A DNA stretch of 64,000 nt from Sorghum bicolor. Its lineage: Eukaryota; Streptophyta; Magnoliopsida; Poales; Poaceae. Shown here in pieces: positions 57,801 to 64,000 of the stretch; the first letter of the stretch is position 1, and each line of letters opens with the position of its first letter. The position numbers and the translations under genes were made by a program. The stretch is taken from contig NC_012875.2 in the NCBI RefSeq assembly GCF_000003195.3, positions 12,366,174-12,430,173 of the forward strand, given 5' to 3'. The notes under the pieces are model-generated. The model saw only the letters and a program-made list of their open reading frames with translations. It made no database searches and was not told the origin of the DNA.

Positions 57801-58529
57801 AGAATTTTGGCACTATCAGAATTCGATTTGCGTTATGAATCGGCTAAGGCGGTTAAGGGACAAATTATGGCCGATTTTGTAACTCAGCATTGCGGTACAG
57901 TGGAGACTTTGGAGATTGTACCTTGGACGCTCTTCTTTGATGGATCAACGTGTGACCGGGGGGCAGGAATCGGCATCGTGTTAATTTCCCCTCGGGGAAG
58001 GAAGTATGAATTCTCCTTACCGATTGTTGCCATGTCAACAAATAATCAAGCTGAGTATCAAGCTCTGATAAAGGGGTTGGAATTACTAAGTGATGTTCAT
58101 GCTGATGTTGTTGAAATCTTCAGGGATTCTATGGTAGTTATAAATCAATTGGCTGGAAGCTACGAATGTCGAAGTGAAGTCCTCATAACTTATCACGAAA
58201 GGAGTATGCAACTATTAAAGGAATTCAAGGATTTCCGATTAGAGCATGTTTCTCGATTGCATAATGAAGAGGCTAATCGGTTGGCTCAGCATGCCTCGGG
58301 TTATCAGCCCATGATAAATGCAGTATCGGCAATCAGTGCCGATGATTGGAGAAAAGAAATCATTAATTATTTAAAGGATCCATCTAAGAAAGTAGAGAGG
58401 CGTGTTCGGTTTCAAGCCACCAAATATTTGCTCCTCGAAGAGGAATTATATTATCGAACTATTGATGGGGTTCTTCTCAAGTGTTTAGGTGATGATGAGG
58501 CTAGAAGTTTGATGGGAGAGATCCATTAA
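57801..58529 (+). CDS. Element B second RNase H domain and linker
   Basis: Open for 240 residues. RNase H-like acids are visible: FFDGST, NNQAEYQALIKGLELL and RDSMVVINQL. The linker to integrase follows. TAA at 58527 replaces the Glu codon of A. It shows the dual RNase H arrangement of the Tat lineage. Confidence 0.75.
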   Translation, partial: RILALSEFDLRYESAKAVKGQIMADFVTQHCGTVETLEIVPWTLFFDGSTCDRGAGIGIVLISPRGRKYEFSLPIVAMSTNNQAEYQALIKGLELLSDVHADVVEIFRDSMVVINQLAGSYECRSEVLITYHERSMQLLKEFKDFRLEHVSRLHNEEANRLAQHASGYQPMINAVSAISADDWRKEIINYLKDPSKKVERRVRFQATKYLLLEEELYYRTIDGVLLKCLGDDEARSLMGEIH

Positions 58530-58562
58530 GGAGTATGTGGAGCACATCAGTCGACCTTTAAG

Positions 58563-59603
58563 ATGAAGTGGATGATTAGGCAGAATGGGTATTATTGGCC
58601 GACCATCCTTGAAGATTGCTTTAGATATTTCAAGGGGTGTCAAGGATGTCAGAAATTTGGCAATGTTCAAAGAGCACCGGCATTGGCCATGAATCCTATT
58701 ATCAAACCTTGGCCGTTCCGAGGATGTGCTATTGACTTGATCGGCCAGATTTACCCGCCATCCAGCAAAGGACATAAATTCATCTTGGTTGCTACCGATT
58801 ATTTTACTAAGTGGGTTGAAGCTATTCCTTTGGAGAAAGTTACATCGGCCAATATGATCGATTTCGTGAAAGAGCATATTATTTACCGATTTGGAATTCC
58901 TCAAACAATTACTACCGATCAGGGTACTATGTTTACATCAGGAGAATTTGATAAATTCGCAATCGGTATGGGGATTAAAGTATTAAATTCTTCTCCTTAT
59001 TATGCTCAAGCTAATGGGCAGGCCGAGGCATCTAACAAGGGAATTATCAAGCTTATTAAACGGAAGATTGAAGAAAATCCTAGGAGGTGGCATACATTGT
59101 TAAGTGAAGCTTTATGGTCATATCGGATGGCTTGTCATGGATCGACCAAAGTTTCACCTTATCAGTTGGTATATGGGCATGATGCAATGTTACCTTGGGA
59201 AATTAAGACTGGGTCTAGGCGACTATCTTTTCAAGATCAATTGGCTGCCGATGATTATGCTACTTTGATGACAGATGAGTTGGATGATCTAGCAAGACAT
59301 CGGCTAAGGGCTTTGATGAGTATAGAAGAGAATAAGAAAAGAGTTGCCAGATGGTATGATAAGAAGGTGAAAGCTAAGGAGTTTGCCGATGGTGACTTAG
59401 TATGGAAGCTAATCTTACCGATCGGGACTAAAAGTTCAAAATTTGGGAAGTGGTCTCCCAATTGGGAGGGTCCCTATCGGATAAGTCGATCGGTTCCTGG
59501 TAACGCCTATATTTTAGAAACTCTCGAAGGAGTTGAATTTCCCAGAGCATTAAATGGCAAATATTTAAAGAAATATTACCCAAGCATATGGGTCGATGCA
59601 TGA
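58563..59603 (+). CDS. Element B integrase
   Basis: An open 346-residue frame. Zinc region end CFRYFKGCQGCQKFG; catalytic D58 (CAIDLIGQ), D119 (TTDQGTMF) and E155 (NGQAEASNKG), with exact D-35-E spacing. The C-terminal domain is GPYRISRSVPGNAYILETLE. No stop inside. It is really the end of the pol polyprotein, so the given start is only the first start codon after the TAA at 58527. Confidence 0.85.
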   Translation: MKWMIRQNGYYWPTILEDCFRYFKGCQGCQKFGNVQRAPALAMNPIIKPWPFRGCAIDLIGQIYPPSSKGHKFILVATDYFTKWVEAIPLEKVTSANMIDFVKEHIIYRFGIPQTITTDQGTMFTSGEFDKFAIGMGIKVLNSSPYYAQANGQAEASNKGIIKLIKRKIEENPRRWHTLLSEALWSYRMACHGSTKVSPYQLVYGHDAMLPWEIKTGSRRLSFQDQLAADDYATLMTDELDDLARHRLRALMSIEENKKRVARWYDKKVKAKEFADGDLVWKLILPIGTKSSKFGKWSPNWEGPYRISRSVPGNAYILETLEGVEFPRALNGKYLKKYYPSIWVDA

Positions 59604-59757
59604 AAGTTTAAGTGCCGATAACATTCCTATTGGCTGATCAAAATGTATCTGGGGCCAGACTTAATGTTTTAAAAGGTGCCGATAACAGTCCTATTGGCTA
59701 GACCAACACATTAGGGGTGTTCAAAAGAAAGGAGCAAGTATGTTGCCGACGAAGGGT

Positions 59758-60453
59758 TCACATGTTCAACAGCGCTTGGATCACCGATATAGCACGCAGG
59801 CGGATTTGGTTGGCTGCTTCTATCTCTTTGATGTCTTCATCGGTAGAGCGTTCCGCCGGCTTCAGCTTCTTCTTCATCTGCAGCGCTCTACGGCCATGGA
59901 CGTTTCGCTCCTGTTCAAGGAGTTTGATCGCCTCAGGCAGCTGGCTTTCATCTTGTTGGGCTTGGGACAAGGCTTCTTCTACCTGTTTGAGTTCTGCCAA
60001 CATGGCTTCCCTTCTTGCCGATAGATCAGAAATCTTTTGCTTCAATGCATCTCCTGAGGACTTTAGGGTGCCGATGTTCTTGTGCTTCTCATCAGTAAGG
60101 AGCTTCACCTTCATCATCTCCTCAGAGAGCTGAGCATGAGCAGCTCTATCGGCAAGACGTTGGGCAGCCCTCTGATACTGCAGCTGACGGCTCTCTAGGT
60201 GTGCAGCTTGGAAAAGGGTTTCTTCAGCATCGGTAGGAATTTGGCCTCTGAGGGTCTTGAACAAAGCCTTGGCCGGGTCAGAGTCATCAACCAGTTGAGC
60301 TGTGTCTTGATGAAGGAGGGCTGATAATTCTTCTAGCTTTGCCCTGATCTCTGCCGATGTAATTCCAACTGCTCGGGAAGAACTTGTCTCCTCGCCTTCA
60401 TCTTCAGAGATGTCGATGGCAAAGGAGAACAAGCTGCCAGGAGAGTCCTGTTC
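59758..60453 (-). CDS. Exon 6 of the element B antisense gene (coiled coil)
   Basis: 231 residues, open. Acidic start (DISEDEGEETSSS), then heptad-rich helices as in A, ending VIQALLNM. Confidence 0.75.
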   Translation of the reverse strand, partial: EQDSPGSLFSFAIDISEDEGEETSSSRAVGITSAEIRAKLEELSALLHQDTAQLVDDSDPAKALFKTLRGQIPTDAEETLFQAAHLESRQLQYQRAAQRLADRAAHAQLSEEMMKVKLLTDEKHKNIGTLKSSGDALKQKISDLSARREAMLAELKQVEEALSQAQQDESQLPEAIKLLEQERNVHGRRALQMKKKLKPAERSTDEDIKEIEAANQIRLRAISVIQALLNM

Positions 60454-63060
60454 CTGAAAAGAAAATGAAGTAAGTTATTCTATGGACGAGTGTAATGAAG
60501 TAAGTTATTCTATGGACGAGTGTTGACAGATAATACAGCTAGAGATTGGGTGACTTACTTGTTTCAAGGCAATCTCTCGCCTCTGACTAGAACATGCCGA
60601 TGGGACCACGGGCTGATCGGCTGGGGTTGCCGATGAGACTATGTCAGCTGAAAGATTAACAGAAGTAATTATAAGACAGAAAAAATAGGTTCATCAGCAA
60701 TAATTTTATGAAAGGTGTGTTACCTTGAGGGGGAGCGGTACTTGTTTGGATGGAAGAAACTACCGATGCTATGATTGAACTTGCTCGATCGGCGGTTTGC
60801 TCGTGTATATCAGCCAATGTATCTTCTGGCTGAGGTCCCTCTGGCTGGAGTTCTTCTGTGCGAGCTTCTTCCTGTGGCTGAGGAGATGGTGCTTGTTGCA
60901 TCTGGACTTCTGGAGAGGAAGGAGAAGATTCCACTGGAATTGGAGACACTGGGGGAGGAGGAGGTGTTGCTGCCCTCTGGCGCTTTGCTTGTGATCTGGT
61001 ACTCTTGGAACCTTTCCTCTTCGCCTGGCTGGATTGGGGGGTATCGGCACCTGTGCTTCTGGTCCTTGCCGATGCGCCGGTGTGCTGTACCAAGAATGAG
61101 AATTCGTGAGTACAAGTATAATATATGTAAGAATGGAATCGGTAAAGAAATTTTAAGATTTACCTTGAAGGCTTGCGCCAAAGCGGATGCAGCTACCGAT
61201 GGAGATGTCCTTGTACGCTTGGTGGTGACTTTCTTGAGGCGTACACCTCGGTGCATTATGGCAGCCAAGGTGGGAGCATTGTTTCCGATTGAAGAGATCG
61301 GACCTGATGGGAAAAGCTCAATCGGCTTGCCACTCCTACTGACCGATGATGGTGTATCGTCGACCTGTAATATAACACAGAAAGTATGTTACCGATGAAA
61401 ATAAAAATAAAAGGATTGGAACATCGGCTTGGAAATAAAAGGATTGGAACATCGATTTAGTGTTATCAGAGACTTTGTACAGGGGATCGATGATGCCACG
61501 GTACGCAAGAGCCGATTTGCAGAATAAATGTTCTTTCCATTTTTCCCACCATTGTTTGTACGCCTGAGTGATGAAGAGGGCCGGAGTCCACTCTGATAAA
61601 TCTGCATCTGTATCGGCATTTGGTGGGAGTTGGGCTACTCGGGTCCACTCGAGGAGGCTAGTGATGGCTTCCCTGGGTTTTATCACATCGGCATAATAGA
61701 GTGCAATCGGCAGCTGGCCAAAAGCTAGTTGACGGGCTAGTGCTGATGGGTTGTTAAACTCATAGGTTTGGTTGGAGGCTTTCCCACTGCCAAAGAAGTT
61801 TACTGGTATAGCTCTGGGAGTGATCAATGCCATCATCACCTCGTGATCCTTGTTGAGAGCATCGTTGAACGGATGGAAGACCAAAGGAAACATGGTGTCT
61901 GGATCTTCATAAGGCATCCATGCTCGCTGTTCCCTGGTCAGGCCTTCGTACAGGGTCTGGAAGAATCGGCTGACCTGGTCTGCGTTGCCACCTGTACCAG
62001 GTAGAACTATGATAGCCTCGCCAAAGTTCAGAGAACGGCGAGTTGCCGATTCTTCTTCATCCAATTCATAGTCCTCGGCTATGTCCCTAGTGAAGCGTTG
62101 TGCAAAGAGGTTGAACTCGAGACGCTTGTGCATATGGAGACTGAGCCACATATTGATAAACCACCAGGGGCCCCCTAAGTTGCCGATGGATTGGCCAAGT
62201 AGAAGTTTTCTTGCCACTTGATGGAGGAGATGGTAAGCAGCGCCAAGAAGGTATCGGCCGAGGGGAAATCGGCCACCATTAGCTAATTTCTCTGCTGTCG
62301 ATAGGTAGACAGAGGTTGGTCCTGCCGATCGACCACAGAACACGAATTTGTCCAGCCACATGTTCAGAAAGGTGGTTTGTTCCTTTATGTTGACAGGCCC
62401 TGTTCTACGGTACTTCTGAATGTACCCAGACCAGCCGCCGATAGAGCGGGTTTCTACTTTGGCACTGGGCGTGGTGTCAAATAGGTGACTACTATCGGCA
62501 GTGGATACATCTAAGCCGGTGAGCATAAGTACATCGGCAAGAGTGGGAGAAGCAGGGCCGTGACCGAAGATAAAGGCATTAAGTGTATCCGACCAGAAAT
62601 AAGAAGCAGCAATCAGCATCGATTTGTTCCTATGCATAGTGGCAAGGGACAACCTGATGCATTGGTCCAGGTTTCGTTCACCCCATTGAACCTCATTAGA
62701 ATGGCTGACTCTCAAGAACCAATCCTTCCATCCTACGGTAGGACTGGGCCAGGAACGAAAGGTGTCCTTCCACAGATCTAGAGAAAAATTCTCGGCTCTA
62801 AAGGGGATTCTGTTTGTTTCTGCGTTGATTAGATCGGTGGGATCTGGGTTCCCTAACGGACTAAGACATTTGAGGTGTGGCTGATTGGTAGGGATGACAA
62901 TTTTATTGGACAGATCCTAATGGTTTTTGGGGTAAAAAGAAGAACAAAAGAAAAAGAGGGGAATGTTCAGTAAAATAAATTGCGGATGAACAAGGATACG
63001 GTAAAAGTACAAGAGGTAGGGTGATGAACTGACCTCGGGAACAGCAAAGTTGATGGTCAT
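59758..63060 (-). CDS. Element B antisense gene: PMD plus coiled-coil protein, six coding exons
   Basis: Coding exons on the minus strand: 63034-63060, 61459-62916, 61164-61364, 60724-61084, 60559-60647, 59758-60453. Lengths 27, 1458, 201, 361, 89 and 696 give about 943 residues plus stop with all phases in agreement. Every border has GT and AG except the intron 2 donor, where A has GTAAGT and B has AAATCG. There is no stop or frameshift inside any exon. The product starts MTINFAVPE, then PMD, a short basic segment, a Pro/Gln/Glu-rich disordered part, and a coiled coil. The ATG is the first after the TATA box. The gene converges on pol (stop-to-stop 154 bp). Antisense genes are known in Tat elements; the role of this one is unknown. 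Confidence 0.85.
61336..62916 (-). CDS. Exon 2 of the element B antisense gene (PMD) with read-through
   Basis: Open from the AG acceptor at 62917-62918 to a stop at 61336-61338. The exon proper should end at 61459, as in A; with the donor gone the frame runs on for about 40 codons of intron. PMD motifs: VGWKDWFLRVSHSNEVQWGE, FIFGHGPASPTLADVLMLTG, GRFPLGRYLLGAAYHLLHQV, NLGGPWWFINMWLSLHMHKR and FITQAYKQWWEKWKEHLFCK. Confidence 0.85.
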   Translation of the reverse strand, partial: DLSNKIVIPTNQPHLKCLSPLGNPDPTDLINAETNRIPFRAENFSLDLWKDTFRSWPSPTVGWKDWFLRVSHSNEVQWGERNLDQCIRLSLATMHRNKSMLIAASYFWSDTLNAFIFGHGPASPTLADVLMLTGLDVSTADSSHLFDTTPSAKVETRSIGGWSGYIQKYRRTGPVNIKEQTTFLNMWLDKFVFCGRSAGPTSVYLSTAEKLANGGRFPLGRYLLGAAYHLLHQVARKLLLGQSIGNLGGPWWFINMWLSLHMHKRLEFNLFAQRFTRDIAEDYELDEEESATRRSLNFGEAIIVLPGTGGNADQVSRFFQTLYEGLTREQRAWMPYEDPDTMFPLVFHPFNDALNKDHEVMMALITPRAIPVNFFGSGKASNQTYEFNNPSALARQLAFGQLPIALYYADVIKPREAITSLLEWTRVAQLPPNADTDADLSEWTPALFITQAYKQWWEKWKEHLFCKSALAYRGIIDPLYKVSDNTKSMFQSFYFQADVPILLFLFSSVTYFLCYITGRRYTIIGQ

Positions 63061-63206
63061 CTCCTCGCGAAGGTGTTCGAAGACTTTGAGGTTGGTGAAG
63101 AAAGGCCTTCGTCGGAGTTCTTGGGGCTCTCGAACTGCGCCGCTGCCAGAAAAGCAAAGTTGAGGCTGTGGAATGATGTGATGGAGAAGGAGTACCTGAG
63201 AAGGAA

Positions 63207-63216
63207 CTATTTATAG
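63207..63216 (-). promoter_or_regulatory. TATA box of the element B antisense gene
   Basis: CTATAAATAG on the minus strand, about 147 bp upstream of the ATG at 63060. Identical to the one in A. Confidence 0.7.
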
Positions 63217-63359
63217 GACACAACGGGCAAGGGTAAATTTGACTTATCTCTTCACCGTATCCGTGAAATCCGAGGGTACTCAGGTATATATGGTAACTAT
63301 TCGCACGGTAATCAAGGGATTGTGCAGATGATTTGACAGGAAGCGGTCATAATCTAGAG

Positions 63360-63569
63360 ATATTTCACTGTGCGGGATTTCCTTGTCGGTCCATCGACAG
63401 CGCCTTGTAACGGTAATATTGCCGATGGGCGAATAAAGTGGAGATGTCCGTTTGGGAAGTTAAGATATTTCACTATGCGGGATTTCCTGGTCGGCCCATC
63501 GGCAGTTCCTTGTAACGCTAATATTGCCGATGGGCGATTAAAGTGGAGATGTCCGTTTGGGAGGTTGAG
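63360..63569. repeat. Two tandem 105 bp repeats upstream of the antisense promoter (B)
   Basis: Units 63360-63464 and 63465-63569, homologous to 44674-44883 in A, with the same unit length. Confidence 0.85.
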
Positions 63570-63705
63570 CAATTCGAGGAATCTGCGGAAGAATCGGGCC
63601 AAAGTTGTTCAGATTTAGGCTATCGGTTGCCAAATTGGGAGAATTAATTGCGGAAAGGCATCATTACTATAGAGAATTTCGGAGCATTAATGATTTCATA
63701 CTCCG

Positions 63706-63720
63706 AAATTGGGGGGCATG
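63706..63720 (+). other. Element B polypurine tract
   Basis: AAATTGGGGGGCATG before the 3' LTR, the same as in A. Confidence 0.8.
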
Positions 63721-64000
63721 TGTTGACATCGTTTTTAGACACGTATCCAGGATCGGTAGAGTGTGGATCGGCAAGATGGGGCAACAGTAACTGGTCTGCA
63801 GAAGACTTGCCGATGAGGATGGTTGCCGATGAAGGGACGGTTGAATGTGACTAAGTCCATACTGGTGATGCGTTCATACCGATGGTCAGCGTTAACTTTT
63901 GCTGATGGCTATGATGAGGAGTCTACCGATGATACAGAAGGAAGGCATGAAGGTTGCCGATTGGTCCGTGGTGGTGTCCTAGTTTGTCACGAGGAGATAG
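63721..64000 (+). repeat. Element B 3' LTR, first 280 bp
   Basis: Starts TGTTGACATCG and is cut by the window end. Confidence 0.9.

Larger units (their letters stand above)
52149..64000 (+). mobile_element. Element B: second Tat-lineage Gypsy with antisense gene (right end outside window)
   Basis: Same organisation as element A. The 5' LTR is 52149-52862; only the first 280 bp of the 3' LTR are inside the window. GACCC (52144-52148) would be the left target copy. LTR divergence over the 280 shared bases is 12 differences, all transitions. It sits in the 5' LTR of G2. A and B are separate insertions of one family, clearly diverged from each other. Confidence 0.9.

Noticed and set aside
61336..61458. 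Codons after 61459 taken as a genuine C-terminus of the PMD protein
   Set aside because: Copy A has a clean donor here, so these codons are retained intron.

Overview
The window is plant nuclear DNA, almost certainly from a grass and most likely a panicoid or andropogonoid species (sorghum or sugarcane type). The reasons are a GGCCTTGTTTAGTTCCC-type MITE, CACTA subterminal TTTGCCGAGTG repeats, a BARE/Angela-like Copia element and several Ty3/Gypsy lineages packed inside each other. I found no intact ordinary host gene; this is a nested-transposon block. Family names come from recognised protein and terminal motifs, not from a database search.

Layout. 1-2761: right part of a large Gypsy LTR inserted into a Tat-type LTR whose last 166 bp survive (2762-2927). 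2928-4460: two MITE-like inverted-repeat elements, a TACA microsatellite and AT-rich DNA. 4461-11883: a decayed CACTA (En/Spm) element with a TNP-like pseudogene carrying a 665 bp tandem duplication, followed by a seven-copy array of about 590 bp rich in TTTGCCGAGTG/CACTCGGCAAA inverted repeats. 11884 on: the terminus of a second CACTA element, a hAT-like MITE (12282-12524) and a GC-rich fragment that looks like the promoter and first exon of a host gene. 12921-14278: 5' LTR, primer site and gag of a plus-strand chromovirus, cut off against a minus-strand chromovirus. The gag of the latter is split by a complete young Copia element (15402-23221, target duplication AATGT, an intact 1317-residue polyprotein, only two LTR differences seen).

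From about 24430 rightwards the DNA is one Russian doll. The oldest layer is a minus-strand non-chromoviral Gypsy (called G2 here; pieces at 25143-28140 and 48552-52148). Its pol is interrupted by a related element without pol (L, 28141-48551). L is interrupted by a Tat-type Gypsy (A, 33447-45742, target duplication ATGGG). A second Tat copy (B, 52149 to beyond the window end) sits in the 5' LTR of G2. LTR divergence seen by eye agrees with this order: L is more diverged than A, and Copia is by far the youngest.

The most interesting content is in A and B. Besides gag, protease, RT, two RNase H domains and integrase on the plus strand, each carries a convergent antisense gene between pol and the 3' LTR. 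It has its own TATA box, six coding exons with matching phases and GT/AG borders, and encodes a plant mobile domain (PMD) followed by a disordered Pro/Gln/Glu-rich part and a coiled coil, about 943 residues in B. Exons 1, 2, 3, 5 and 6 have identical lengths in the two copies. In B the sense genes are full of stops while this antisense gene has none, but B has lost the splice donor of intron 2. The hexamer GCCGAT/ATCGGC is extremely frequent throughout A and B, in LTRs, introns and coding DNA on both strands, and nearly absent from the neighbouring elements.
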